Shown here: positions 28,959-37,292 of the stretch, piece after piece
How positions within the stretch are numbered: position 1 is the first letter of the stretch
How the letters are laid out: every line of letters begins with the position of its first letter
NCBI GenBank assembly: GCA_016716885.1
Contig: JADJUV010000047.1
Span: forward strand, 1 to 63,265
Origin: Candidatus Trichofilum aggregatum
GTDB taxonomy: Bacteria > Chloroflexota > Anaerolineae > Promineifilales > Promineifilaceae
DNA length: 63,265 nt
Direction of reading: 5' to 3'
Program-made: the position numbers and the translations under genes
Notes under the pieces: model-generated
The model's input: the letters and a program-made list of their open reading frames with translations, nothing else
The model's database searches: none
Told to the model about the DNA's origin: nothing

Positions 28959-29330
28959 ATGACTGCTACCGTAAACTGGCACCCCGAATTACCCGGTGTT
29001 TTGATTATGAGCCTCATCGGCAATACCACCATGAATGAAGTCCTGGATGTGACGGCGCAAGAAGGTGAGTTAATCAAAGAGGCGGGGCGAGTCGTTCATA
29101 CCATTATTGACCTTCGCGAAGTAGAAGGTATCCCCAATAACTTCCTCAGCAGTGTGCCCCGCATTATGTCTATGCCCGCGGCCAACCATGCTAATTCCGG
29201 CGATAAAATTGTAGTGGGAGCCAGCGGGTTGGCCGAAATGCTTCTCAACATCTTCTCCAAAGTAGGACGCAAACTACATCTCTTCACAACCATGGAAGAA
29301 GCCATTGACTTCTTGCGCAACGAGGCCTAA
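28959..29330 (+). CDS. STAS-like (SpoIIAA-fold) protein
   Basis: 123 residues from ATG 28959 (AGGAG 6 bases upstream): MTATVNWHPELPGVLIMSLI. The order of strands and helices (VLIMSLIGNTTMNEVLDVTA; VVHTIIDLREVEGIPNNFLS; KIVVGASGLAEMLLNIFSKV; LHLFTTMEEAIDFLR) matches STAS/SpoIIAA-like folds used in small regulatory or lipid-binding proteins. No phosphorylatable Ser of the anti-sigma antagonist type can be assigned with confidence. It is immediately followed (2 bases) by a membrane protein gene, so the two form an operon. Confidence 0.6.
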   Translation: MTATVNWHPELPGVLIMSLIGNTTMNEVLDVTAQEGELIKEAGRVVHTIIDLREVEGIPNNFLSSVPRIMSMPAANHANSGDKIVVGASGLAEMLLNIFSKVGRKLHLFTTMEEAIDFLRNEA

Positions 29331-29332
29331 AC

Positions 29333-29755
29333 GTGTTCTCTACCTTCAAAATTCACAGCCCATCTGGCTGGACTATCTTTGTTTTTGGTGTTTTAGCGTT
29401 TTTCTTGGGTTTATTGGGTTTGCTGAATCCAAATACGGTACTGGCTCAACTAGGGTTTGAGATTGTGGAGAAGGGCCAACGAGCCAGCCACGATTACACC
29501 CTGGTTTTTATCACGGCTTCTTCGATGGCTTCCTTTAATATTGGCGTCTATTATGTGCTGGCGGCGCTTAATAATATGAAGAAGTTTTATCTGTGGACAG
29601 TCCCTTTTCGTGCCCTGACGTTCACCGTGTTTACGATTACGATTCTGACGGGATTAGCCCCGGCCAGGTTTATCACGGTGGCGATTTGGGAGTTGGTGGG
29701 GGCGGTAGCGACTGGTATCGCCCTGTATTATGAGCAACAGCGTGGCTTGACCTGA
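29333..29755 (+). CDS. Four-helix membrane protein of unknown function
   Basis: 140 residues, starting with GTG at 29333 two bases after the preceding stop, so translation is likely coupled. Helices: GWTIFVFGVLAFFLGLLGLL, SMASFNIGVYYVLAALNNM, FYLWTVPFRALTFTVFTITI and VAIWELVGAVATGIALYYEQ. No motif allows a function. A terminator follows at 29782-29804. Probably works together with the STAS-like protein, by operon position only. Confidence 0.65.
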   Translation: MFSTFKIHSPSGWTIFVFGVLAFFLGLLGLLNPNTVLAQLGFEIVEKGQRASHDYTLVFITASSMASFNIGVYYVLAALNNMKKFYLWTVPFRALTFTVFTITILTGLAPARFITVAIWELVGAVATGIALYYEQQRGLT

Positions 29756-29781
29756 TTTTTTGTTTGCCCTTTCGTTTTTTA

Positions 29782-29804
29782 CGCCCGGCCTGACCGGGCG
29801 TTTT
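29782..29804 (+). terminator. Intrinsic terminator after the STAS-like operon
   Basis: Stem CGCCCGG/CCGGGCG (loop CCTGA) followed by TTTTC, and preceded by a T-rich stretch; 27 bases after the stop at 29755. Confidence 0.8.
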
Positions 29805-29816
29805 CATTTATTGGGG

Positions 29817-30283
29817 TTACTCGATTGGGGTGCGGATTTTCTGGATGAAATGGGACCAAACGTCATTCATGAGCCAGCGGGGGTCTTGTTCCCAAATGGA
29901 TGAAACCAGTGAGTCGGCTTGTTGGGGGACCAGCCAAGTTTTTGCATGGCATAGGTGGAAAAGAAAGCCGTTACCCGGTAGTTCGCGGCGCAGTGAATGA
30001 GCACCTTCTTTTGTCCGGCCTGGCTCATAACTTCTACGAAGGTGGTGTAATCCTCTGGGGCCGGGTTGCTCCAGTCTACCGGGATGTTGTGGTATTCAAG
30101 GCCCAGGCTGTGGCAAAGGGCGGCCTCATCGGTCAGGGCGTTGCTGGAGCTATGGGGGGCCAGGTTAATGACGACTTGAAAACCTTCGTCCGCGGCCGCG
30201 TGCAGTTGCGCTTCATCCGGCTGACCCGCCAGTATCACCTTCTCATCAATATACCGATAGTTGAAAATTTCCTCTGTACTCAT
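29817..30283 (-). CDS. Dual-specificity-phosphatase-like protein, one frameshift
   Basis: Starts MSTEEIFNYRYIDEKVILAG; QPDEAQLHAAADEGFQVVIN and LIHCAANYRVTAFFSTYAM follow. HCAANYR fits the phosphatase loop HCX5R (Cys nucleophile, Arg), but with Asn where most enzymes have Gly, as in the beta-lactamase-hydrolase-like/DUF442 group. The frame as read ends at 29867; adding one C in the CCCCC run near 29927 gives QQADSLVSSIWEQDPRWLMN and a stop at 29817, a sensible end (about 155 residues). Substrate unknown. Transcribed convergently with the STAS-like operon. Confidence 0.65.
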
Positions 30284-30441
30284 CTCATAACCTCATTTGT
30301 GCCTTTCAATAAGTGAAACCTGGTTTCAATAGAGTTTATCGGAAATAAGAAATCTCACGCAAAGGTCGCCAGTCGCCAAGAGAAAACCTTTGCGCCCTAG
30401 CGTGACATAATGTTAATACCAATAAAGTCTAATATTGTTAT

Positions 30442-30535
30442 TCGACATGGGCGAAAATTTGGACGCCCTCTGGAAATCTCTTAATCTCTCAGTCTCTTAG
30501 TCTCCAGAGGCCAGCACAGAAAACGCCAATGTCGA
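30442..30535. repeat. TCGACAT hairpin element, copy 1
   Basis: 94-bp element with ends TCGACATGGGCG and CGCCAATGTCGA (11 of 12 in inverse). The centre is an imperfect hairpin of CCTCTGGAAATCTC and CTCAGTCTCTTAGTCTCCAG. A second full copy is at 62987-63081 in the opposite orientation, and a half copy lies at 45152-45204. Confidence 0.7.
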
Positions 30536-30540
30536 GTTGT

Positions 30541-31035
30541 TTACCAGCCCATCGTGCCGGGTTCACCTTTAAACGGGCCGACGATATCATGGGTGATCCA
30601 GCCACCATAGAAACTGCCCGGCTGCGGCCGCGCCCGTTCCCCATCGACCGTGCAAGCATCCATCGGCCCGGCATAAAAAGCCAGATACCCGGCCATTTCC
30701 TTAAACACAGGCGTGGGGCGAGGATACGACCAGGCCACCCGCTCCACGGTTTTGTCGCCTACACGCACGGTGAAATAGGCCGCCTGCCCCTTCCATTCAC
30801 ACCAGGATGTGCCCGCCGCCGGGCGGACATACTCCTGGCGAATATCTTCCGGGGGTAGGTAGTACACGGGCGGGTGGCTTGTCTCTAACACGCGGAAAGC
30901 CCGGCGGGTATCGGCAATGACCTCACCGTTGAAGATAATCTGGATATGTTTGTCTATACGTTCCACACGCGGCGGCCGCGGATAATCCCAGACGGATTCC
31001 TGGCCGGGGCCTGGTTCAAGGCGAGTTGGTTTCAT
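30541..31035 (-). CDS. DUF427 domain protein
   Basis: 164 residues from an internal ATG at 31035 (MKPTRLEPGPGQESVWDYPR) with GGAG 8 bases upstream. Motifs RVERIDKHIQIIFNGEVIAD, SHPPVYYLPPEDIRQEYVRP and SWCEWKGQAAYFTVRVGDKT identify DUF427 (a beta-tent fold of unknown biochemical role). Its frame is open upstream all the way through the intergenic tandem repeats into the NmrA-like gene, so a fused product is possible. The good ribosome-binding site argues that at least part of the protein is made separately. Confidence 0.8.
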   Translation of the reverse strand: MKPTRLEPGPGQESVWDYPRPPRVERIDKHIQIIFNGEVIADTRRAFRVLETSHPPVYYLPPEDIRQEYVRPAAGTSWCEWKGQAAYFTVRVGDKTVERVAWSYPRPTPVFKEMAGYLAFYAGPMDACTVDGERARPQPGSFYGGWITHDIVGPFKGEPGTMGW

Positions 31036-32082
31036 GGGTGACTCCTGAAAAGTAAGTGGCGAGTGGTGAGTGGCGAGTGGCGAGCGGCAGAGTGGCAGAG
31101 TCGCAAAGTGGCAAGAGTTCCTACGAGTTCCCTGTTTGTCAACTATCAGCTTGTCAGCCTGGACGGTGAGAATGTTCGCTGACCGGCTGACCGGCTGACT
31201 GGCTGACCGGCTGACCGGCTGACCGGCTGATACCTTTCCGTGAAATCTACGGATAAATTCTTCCAATGTAGTGGGCGGCCGCGATAACAGCCAAGTGAGC
31301 ACCTTGGGATTGCCTTCTAGGCCATACTGTGTGTAATAATGGAACATTTTTGGCAATGTGTCCAGAGCGTAGGGGGAAAGGTGGGTAGTGGTACTTTGCC
31401 ACTCGGCCAGGGAGAGGGCCTGAGCCTGCACGGGGTGTCCTATCTCTTGGCTGAGGATATCCGCTACTTCGGTTTGGGTATGCGGCCGCGTGCCCACCAA
31501 TTCATAAGTCGCGTAATGATGACCCGGCTCGGTGAGCACCCTGGCTACCACTTCGGCCACATCGTTCAGGTCTACCAGGCTCAAGTGAGTGCTGACCGGG
31601 TAAGGATTGGCGTAAATACCCTGGCTGATGATGCGTTGCCACCCGGCCACGATGTTTTGCATGTAAGCGGTGGGTTGCAGGATGGTGTAAGGAATACCAG
31701 AGGTGAACAGCTTTTCTTCTACCTGATTTTTTTGCCAATGATGGGGCATAGCCTGGGTTTGGGGGTGCAAAACGGAGTGGTAGACGAGGTGCTGGATGGC
31801 GTGCTGCTGCGCGGCCGCGATCACCCGCTCACCTATCGCCAACTCATCCGGGTGCATATTGGGGCAAATAAAGTAGACCGCCTGCACCCCGGACATCGCC
31901 TGCGCCAACACCCCATTGTCGGCCATATCGCCCCAAACCACCTGGTTGGCTCCAGCCTGACGGGCCAGATCAGCCTGCTCTGCCCGGCGCACCCAGGCTC
32001 TCACCGCGGCCGCGCGCCCCGCCAATGCCCGTATCACCGCCTGCCCCGTTTTACCGCCAGCACCGGTCACCAGAATCATCAT
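30541..32082 (-). CDS. NmrA-like NAD(P)-binding protein reading through into DUF427
   Basis: One uninterrupted frame of 513 codons. Residues 1-285 are an atypical short-chain dehydrogenase of the NmrA/NAD(P)H-azoreductase type: MMILVTGAGGKTGQAVIRAL (GxxGxxG dinucleotide loop), QAVYFICPNMHPDELAIGER, QHLVYHSVLHPQ and PYTILQPTAYMQNIVAGWQR. Residues about 286-350 are not protein-like (QPVSRSASQPVSRS; LPLCRSPLATHHSPLTF) and are a translation of intergenic CTGACCGG and GTGGCGAG tandem repeats, which contain no stop in this frame. DUF427 follows. The natural NmrA end was probably near EEFIRRFHG. Either a nascent fusion or two genes whose stop was lost by an indel. Start has GGGAG 3 bases before ATG. 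Confidence 0.7.
   Translation of the reverse strand: MMILVTGAGGKTGQAVIRALAGRAAAVRAWVRRAEQADLARQAGANQVVWGDMADNGVLAQAMSGVQAVYFICPNMHPDELAIGERVIAAAQQHAIQHLVYHSVLHPQTQAMPHHWQKNQVEEKLFTSGIPYTILQPTAYMQNIVAGWQRIISQGIYANPYPVSTHLSLVDLNDVAEVVARVLTEPGHHYATYELVGTRPHTQTEVADILSQEIGHPVQAQALSLAEWQSTTTHLSPYALDTLPKMFHYYTQYGLEGNPKVLTWLLSRPPTTLEEFIRRFHGKVSAGQPVSRSASQPVSRSANILTVQADKLIVDKQGTRRNSCHFATLPLCRSPLATHHSPLTFQESPMKPTRLEPGPGQESVWDYPRPPRVERIDKHIQIIFNGEVIADTRRAFRVLETSHPPVYYLPPEDIRQEYVRPAAGTSWCEWKGQAAYFTVRVGDKTVERVAWSYPRPTPVFKEMAGYLAFYAGPMDACTVDGERARPQPGSFYGGWITHDIVGPFKGEPGTMGW
31179..31231. repeat. Octamer tandem repeat CTGACCGG
   Basis: About six units of CTGACCGG (some CTGACTGG) between the NmrA and DUF427 domains. 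The same unit occurs upstream of ilvE at about 25505-25530. Confidence 0.85.
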
Positions 32083-32248
32083 TTTCTCCCGTAAAATAGC
32101 TTGTCAGCCGATCCGCACTTCAGCCAATCAGCACTTCGGCACCTCAGCCTGACAACGCTGTCCCCTTCACCAGGCAACCTGCAACCGGCACTCACAACCG
32201 AACCCTGCAACCCTGCAAACCTAAAACTCGAAACTCGAAACTCGAAAC

Positions 32249-34081
32249 TCACTCCCCGACAGGCAACCCCGCCAGGGCCATGATTTTCAGGGCGTTGGTG
32301 GTGGGGCAGGGGCCGGGGCGCAGATGGTAGTCGAAGATCATTTGGCCGTCGCGCACTTCCTCGCGGAAATGGATGTTGTGAATGGCGGGTGTGGTCTCGG
32401 ATAGTTGCACCAGTTCTAGATCGTGCGTAGCGATGAGGCCCAGCCCGTTGCCGTCCACCAGTTTTTGGATGATAGCCCGGCTACCGATGAGCCGTTCCCG
32501 GTTGTTGGTTCCCCGGAAAATTTCATCCACGAAGAAGAAGAGCGGGTGGGGATGCGGCCGCGCCAACTCATCCAACAACGCCCGCAAGCGGCGCACCTCG
32601 GCATAAAAATAAGAAATCCCATCCGCCAGCGAGTCCGTCACCCGAATGCAGGTGAACAGCCGACCCGGCACTACCGTGAAAGCCTGGGCATCCACCGGGC
32701 CACCGGCATACGCCAACGCCAAATTCAGCCCGACGGCCCGTAGGAAGGTGCTTTTGCCCGCCATGTTGGAGCCAGTGATAAGATAAAGCTGTCCGGCCTG
32801 GGTAAAGGCAAAATCGTTGCGCACCTTTTCCGCCTCGGCAATGAGAGGATGTCCCAGAGCCACGGCCCTGAGGGGGACAGAAGCCTCTGCGGTGTGCAGC
32901 GTGGGTCTGACGTAATGGGGATTTAGGTAGCCCCAATTAGCCAGACTGCTGAGGGTTTCCAGCTCATGCCATACCTCTAACCAGCCCGGTAACTCCTGCC
33001 CCAATTCGATTTTGGCCTGCTCTAAGCGGTAGGTAAAGTAAAAATCCCAGGGGAAAAAGGCGTTGAGCAACAACCAGACCATCGGGTTGCCGCGTATGCC
33101 GGTGGCGTTGACGATCCGGCTCACCCGGCGCAAATAGTGGCTAGGCCGATGGGTGGGGTCAAGGAAAGGGGCGCAAAGCTGGCGTAGATGGGGGGTGCGG
33201 CTATAACCGTGTTTTTCCAGGTGGGTGAAGACGCCTAACCATTGCTCCAGGGCGTCACGCAACGCGGCCGCGTCCTTAAACGTGTCGCCTAGCTGTTGCG
33301 CCTGCCAGCCCGTGAGGAGCAAAATCACCAGGACACCCCCTTGCCAGACCGGGCCGATGACGCCCGTAAGGTTGAGGATGAGCAGAAGAAAGTTGATCGC
33401 GGCCGCGACGCCAAGGATGCCCAACCACAGACGTATCTGTTGAAGGGGGGAAGGGCGATTGAGCCATTCCAGCCAACGTTGGGTCGTCCAGGTAGAGCGC
33501 CCCGCCGCCAGTTGCCCCATCAGGGTTAATTTATCACGGAAGAGGGGTCGCGGCCGCAGTTCGGCCACCAATTCCTGCCGTTTCTGCACCGTCGGCAGGT
33601 CCATCTCCCCGGCAATCAGCCATTGGCGCAACCGTTGTCGCCCTTCCAGCGAGACGGCCACATCCAGCAACCGGTGAACACCTCGTTTGCCCAACAAATC
33701 CAGGTCAATCTCCAGCGGTTGCCGCTCCGATTGCGGCACGGTCAGGGGGGGCGGTAAATGCGCCCAGTCCAGGGCCATGCGGGCCAGATGGGTCTGTTTG
33801 ATGGTTCGCCAGGTTTCATACCGGGCGATTATCTGCTCCACCCGCTGATGAACAGCTACGGTGGTGATGAAAGCCACGGCTGTCAGCAGTAGCCCGACCC
33901 ACAGCCCGGTTGGCCCCAGGGATAAGAAGGCCAGCCCACTCAACCCGGCCCCGCCAAAGAATGATAACAGGCGCAATGTCGTAATGCGGCCGCTGATTTG
34001 CCGCCAATGATTTAACTGTTTTTCGACCCGTACCACCTGACGTTGTAATAAATTTTCCCTTACATGTTTCGTATGTGTCAT
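32249..34081 (-). CDS. Membrane-associated MutS-family ATPase
   Basis: 610 residues. The C-terminal third is a MutS ATPase: Walker A YLITGSNMAGKSTFLRAVGL, then LFTCIRVTDSLADGISYFYA, Walker B LFFFVDEIFRGTNNRERLIG and LIATHDLELVQL (switch His). The lever/clamp-like middle is short (DLDLLGKRGVHRLLDVAVSL; ADELRPRPLFRDKL-type). Two helix pairs are predicted at about residues 38-78 (LSFFGGAGLSGLAFLSLGPT; GLWVGLLLTAVAFIT) and 235-285 (LWLGILGVAAAINFLLLILN), so the protein is probably membrane bound, unlike mismatch-repair MutS; no mismatch-recognition domain is present. This form is known in several phyla without assigned function. Start at 34081 has GAGGG 2 bases upstream. Confidence 0.85.
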   Translation of the reverse strand: MTHTKHVRENLLQRQVVRVEKQLNHWRQISGRITTLRLLSFFGGAGLSGLAFLSLGPTGLWVGLLLTAVAFITTVAVHQRVEQIIARYETWRTIKQTHLARMALDWAHLPPPLTVPQSERQPLEIDLDLLGKRGVHRLLDVAVSLEGRQRLRQWLIAGEMDLPTVQKRQELVAELRPRPLFRDKLTLMGQLAAGRSTWTTQRWLEWLNRPSPLQQIRLWLGILGVAAAINFLLLILNLTGVIGPVWQGGVLVILLLTGWQAQQLGDTFKDAAALRDALEQWLGVFTHLEKHGYSRTPHLRQLCAPFLDPTHRPSHYLRRVSRIVNATGIRGNPMVWLLLNAFFPWDFYFTYRLEQAKIELGQELPGWLEVWHELETLSSLANWGYLNPHYVRPTLHTAEASVPLRAVALGHPLIAEAEKVRNDFAFTQAGQLYLITGSNMAGKSTFLRAVGLNLALAYAGGPVDAQAFTVVPGRLFTCIRVTDSLADGISYFYAEVRRLRALLDELARPHPHPLFFFVDEIFRGTNNRERLIGSRAIIQKLVDGNGLGLIATHDLELVQLSETTPAIHNIHFREEVRDGQMIFDYHLRPGPCPTTNALKIMALAGLPVGE

Positions 34082-34182
34082 AACCCTCGCTCGTTGTCAA
34101 CAGATAGCAAATACGTTATCATGCTTTGCCAGAATGCCCAACGTTTCTGGCTGATCCTATCTAATTTTTAGGGGAACCCATT

Positions 34183-34875
34183 ATGGCTGAACGTACAGCA
34201 GAAACCCTTATCAGCGTTGACCCACCCACTATTGAGCACATCACAACTGAGGATGATACCCCCGTGGATAATTTATTCTCTGCCAAACAACAACGCCTCT
34301 TGGTTGAACCCATCTACAGTTCTTGGGATAGTCATATTTCTCGTGTAGCCGATGCCAATGTGGGTATTTTTCGTACGCCGTACACCCCGCCCGTTGTACC
34401 CGATATGTTTCTCAGTCTGGATGTCGAAATCGCCGAAGATTGGTACGCCAAAGAGCATCGCAGCTATTTCTTGTGGGAATTTGGCAAATCACCGGAGGTG
34501 GTGATTGAAATTGTATCCAATAAAAAGGGTGGGGAGACGGGCAAAAAGATGCGTGAGTATGCGTTACTCGGTGTCTGGTACTATGCCGTTTATGATCCGC
34601 AACAACTCATTCAGGCGTCGCCCCTGCAAATTTATGAACTTCGTGCCGGGAGCTATCTTCTCAAACAAAACCCTTTTTTGGAAGAAATTGGCCTGGGGTT
34701 GACTTTATGGACAGGGGTTTATGAAGGTAAAGAAAACCAGTGGCTTCGCTGGTGTGATGCGGCTGGTCAGGTATTGCCCACTGGGGCTGAGTTGGCAGAG
34801 CGAGAACGTCAACGGGCAGACCGATTGGCCGCACAATTACGGGCTTTGGGCGTCAACCCGGATGAGATTAACTAA
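34183..34875 (+). CDS. Uma2-family (DUF820) PD-(D/E)XK nuclease-like protein
   Basis: 230 residues. Restriction-endonuclease fold of the Uma2 family, abundant in Chloroflexota and cyanobacteria, mostly of unknown role. Motifs: VVPDMFLSLDVEIAEDWYAK (Asp of the PD motif), SPEVVIEIVSNKKGGETGKK (E-X-S-X-K: catalytic Glu and Lys), EYALLGVWYYAVYDP, and a C-terminal coiled coil (AELAERERQRADRLAAQLRA). AGGGG is nine bases before ATG 34183. It lies 6 bases ahead of the YdjM-like gene, forming a two-gene unit. Confidence 0.85.
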   Translation: MAERTAETLISVDPPTIEHITTEDDTPVDNLFSAKQQRLLVEPIYSSWDSHISRVADANVGIFRTPYTPPVVPDMFLSLDVEIAEDWYAKEHRSYFLWEFGKSPEVVIEIVSNKKGGETGKKMREYALLGVWYYAVYDPQQLIQASPLQIYELRAGSYLLKQNPFLEEIGLGLTLWTGVYEGKENQWLRWCDAAGQVLPTGAELAERERQRADRLAAQLRALGVNPDEIN

Positions 34876-34881
34876 CGATTT

Positions 34882-35490
34882 ATGAATGGTCGCAACCACG
34901 CGCTTTTGGGCGCAGTTACTACTTTTTCTTATCTGCTTCTTTCGGAGCAGACGGTTTATTATGTGGGCTGGGTGCCGTTTGGGGTGGGGATGCTGGTGGG
35001 AACCGCGGCCGCGCTCTTGCCTGATATTGACACGCCTGATAATCACCTGCGCCGCACGTTGGGCGTGGGTAATCGCCAGACCACACGGGCTATCCTGGAT
35101 CGGCGGCGGCGAGGGTTGTTTTTGCGGTTGGGGAATTTTCTGCGCTGGTTGGTCGCTCGTTTGCTGAATGTGGTGGCCTGGACATTGCCGCATCGGGGTC
35201 TGACCCACTGGTTGGTGACGGCGGTGGTGCTGACATTGCTCGCGGCCGCGTTCACTCGTTCCCAGGGGTTGCCTGACCTGCTCTGGGAAACCTTCGGCAT
35301 TGGTTACCTCTCCCATATCCTGGCCGATGTTTGCACAGAGGCCGGTGTCAAATTATTTGCCCCCGTTTACAACCGCGCCATCACCATCCCCTTCCTGCGT
35401 GTGCGCACCGGAACCTGGACAGAGCAACTGTTTGTTTACTTTTTGCTCTTTCTGTGGCTGGTTTGGTTAAGCTACAGGTATCTTTTGTAG
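34882..35490 (+). CDS. YdjM-like membrane-bound metal-dependent hydrolase
   Basis: 202 residues. N-terminal NHALLGA (His ligand), LLPDIDTPDNHL (acidic metal site), LPHRGLTHWL (HRGxTH) and GYLSHILADVCTEAGVKLFA (SHxLxD...G) are the signature of the LexA-binding/YdjM (DUF457) family, thought to be zinc-dependent phosphatases or lipases at the membrane. Four hydrophobic segments, the last being LFVYFLLFLWLVWLSYRYL. It follows the Uma2 gene after six bases. The family name derives from LexA regulation in E. coli; no LexA box was noticed here. Confidence 0.85.
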   Translation: MNGRNHALLGAVTTFSYLLLSEQTVYYVGWVPFGVGMLVGTAAALLPDIDTPDNHLRRTLGVGNRQTTRAILDRRRRGLFLRLGNFLRWLVARLLNVVAWTLPHRGLTHWLVTAVVLTLLAAAFTRSQGLPDLLWETFGIGYLSHILADVCTEAGVKLFAPVYNRAITIPFLRVRTGTWTEQLFVYFLLFLWLVWLSYRYLL

Positions 35491-35496
35491 GGAAAG

Positions 35497-35651
35497 TGGC
35501 AGAGTGGCAGAGTGGCAGAGTGGCAGAGTGGCAGAGTGGCAAGGGCCAGCTGGCAATAAAATCACTTCCTGCAACCTGCAAACCTGCAACCTGCAACCTG
35601 CAACCTGCAACCTGCAACCCTGCAACCCTGCAACCTGCAACCCTGCAACCC
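35497..35651. repeat. Two tandem repeats: TGGCAGAG octamer and CTGCAAC heptamer
   Basis: TGGCAGAG repeated about 5.5 times at 35497-35540, then CTGCAAC (with CCTGCAAC variants) repeated about ten times at 35569-35651. Lies between convergent genes. Related short arrays sit at about 32165-32245, 31060-31110 and 50280-50300. Confidence 0.85.
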
Positions 35652-35656
35652 TCCCC

Positions 35657-36874
35657 CTAAACCATCGCCGCCTGGAGTGCAGTCACGGCTTCATGTTCCA
35701 CATCGTGAATATGTAGAACATGGTCACGAAGTTGTTGGAAAAGGGCCATTGTTTCCGTTTCATTGAGGGGGAAAGTTGCGGCCGCGGCCGCTTTCAAAGC
35801 CTCAAGCCGCTCCTGAATGGCCCGTATCTCCGCAACTGCCTCATCCCCTTTTTCCCAAACCAACTGACGACGACGTTCCTTTAGCTCTTTCCCTTCTTTG
35901 AACAGGGGAACCTCATCCGGCAACAGGGCATTGGCGAAATCGCCCCAGGCCGCGGCCGCGCAGCGGAACTGTTCGCCTACTGTTTTCAGCGCAGGCCGCT
36001 CAAGAATGAGCGCAGCTTCATCAAGGAAATCCGCATACGTTCCCCGATCCGCCCGGTCGGCTGTGCCCCAGGTGTTAATCCAGCCATAAGCCCCCGGCTG
36101 ATAACTATCCCCAACCAGGGCGGTAAAAAGGGCGCTGCCGGGTGGAAACAGGCGCGTCCAGCCTTGTTTGTTGCGCGTGTTGGTAAGCAAATTGGCCCAA
36201 TGTTGGTAGGCCGCGAAGCCGAAATTGTGCCGTGCTCCTTTGGGTGGGGCTTCGGTGAAGAGGTTAATACATTGCCAGATGCCTTTTTGCACGGCTGAGG
36301 CCAGGTGTTCCGGCTGGGGCGCGGATAGGGTCGTGAGGCGGTAACGGTCTTCTTTGACGCGGCCGCGAGCCTGAGCCAACTGTTTCCGCGAGATGATACG
36401 CGGCCGCGACGATTGATCGGCAATATACGCCTGATCATCGTCCAGGCCAAACACCACCAACGGCATCATCGCCCAATAATCCTCGCGGCGGCCCAGCCCG
36501 TTGTAGGGCAGAGTAAACATATCGGCCCACACCAGAGCCGGGTCCCCCGCTTCCAGCACCGCCCGTAATTTTTTCTCCGCCGTCTCGGCGTTGGTCGTTT
36601 GTTGTACCTCACAGGGAATCACCAGCCGGTCAATGATGGTCTGCAAAGGGTCAAACGTATTACGCGGCAAAAGTGCCACGTGAGGATCATGGCCCGTGTA
36701 GGCGAAGGTGAAATAGCCCACGGTAATTCCTCCACTGATCCCTAACAAAAGGGCTTCGCTCAGGGATTGGCCGGTGATGGGATTCTTCGCCCCCAGATAA
36801 GCCAGGATATTGTGTAATGAGCCGGTTTCGTAATGGCGGCCATTAAATTGTTGGTAGGTGGATAGTACGGTCAT
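35657..36874 (-). CDS. BtrH N-terminal / DUF4872-type protein
   Basis: 405 residues. N-terminus YQQFNGRHYETGSLHNILAY, LLLGISGGITVGYFTFAYTG and ALVWADMFTLPYNGLGRRED match the BtrH-type acyltransferase/peptidase-like fold, followed by VVFGLDDDQAYIADQSSRPR and the DUF4872 half (WGTADRADRGTYADFLDEAA; FANALLPDEVPLFKEGKELK). BtrH proteins use a Cys nucleophile near the N-terminus (usual pattern GxHC); here that site reads GRHYE, so the catalytic Cys seems missing and the protein may be non-catalytic. Substrate unknown. Five copies of the iterated palindrome lie within the gene. Confidence 0.65.
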   Translation of the reverse strand: MTVLSTYQQFNGRHYETGSLHNILAYLGAKNPITGQSLSEALLLGISGGITVGYFTFAYTGHDPHVALLPRNTFDPLQTIIDRLVIPCEVQQTTNAETAEKKLRAVLEAGDPALVWADMFTLPYNGLGRREDYWAMMPLVVFGLDDDQAYIADQSSRPRIISRKQLAQARGRVKEDRYRLTTLSAPQPEHLASAVQKGIWQCINLFTEAPPKGARHNFGFAAYQHWANLLTNTRNKQGWTRLFPPGSALFTALVGDSYQPGAYGWINTWGTADRADRGTYADFLDEAALILERPALKTVGEQFRCAAAAWGDFANALLPDEVPLFKEGKELKERRRQLVWEKGDEAVAEIRAIQERLEALKAAAAATFPLNETETMALFQQLRDHVLHIHDVEHEAVTALQAAMV

Positions 36875-37292
36875 GATTTTGCTCCTTGAGTGGTGGTTGA
36901 TGCGGCCGCATTATAACCAACTCTTGATCGCATTCCGTAAAACAGCGACATGGTCGGCACTTCTTAGGACTTTTCCCACGTCAACGTTTAATTCAGCCTT
37001 CAGGATGGAACCGGGCTTTTAATACCCGTCTGAACATTGTCTTAACAATGCCTTCAGAGGTTCTGAATAAGGCGTGGGTAAAATAGTGACATGCGGCCGC
37101 GAACCGCCCAGCAATGTTGCCTTCAGGTTGATCAATCATGGAACGCGGCCGCAGATCAACCTTACGCCCTCACGAAGAACCCATATACCAATTCCCCAAT
37201 AACCAGTAGAATTGCCCTGACCCGAATGACCAAACCGCCTCACGTCCCATCCACCCTTCATCCTTGGTCCTTCGTCACATTGAGAAATAACC
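36875..37292. other. Promoter region of the two-component operon
   Basis: 418 bases with three copies of the iterated palindrome (36902, 37092, 37145). I see no gene and no clear promoter hexamers; a direct element TTCAGG/TTCAGAGG recurs near 37000-37050. Confidence 0.4.
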
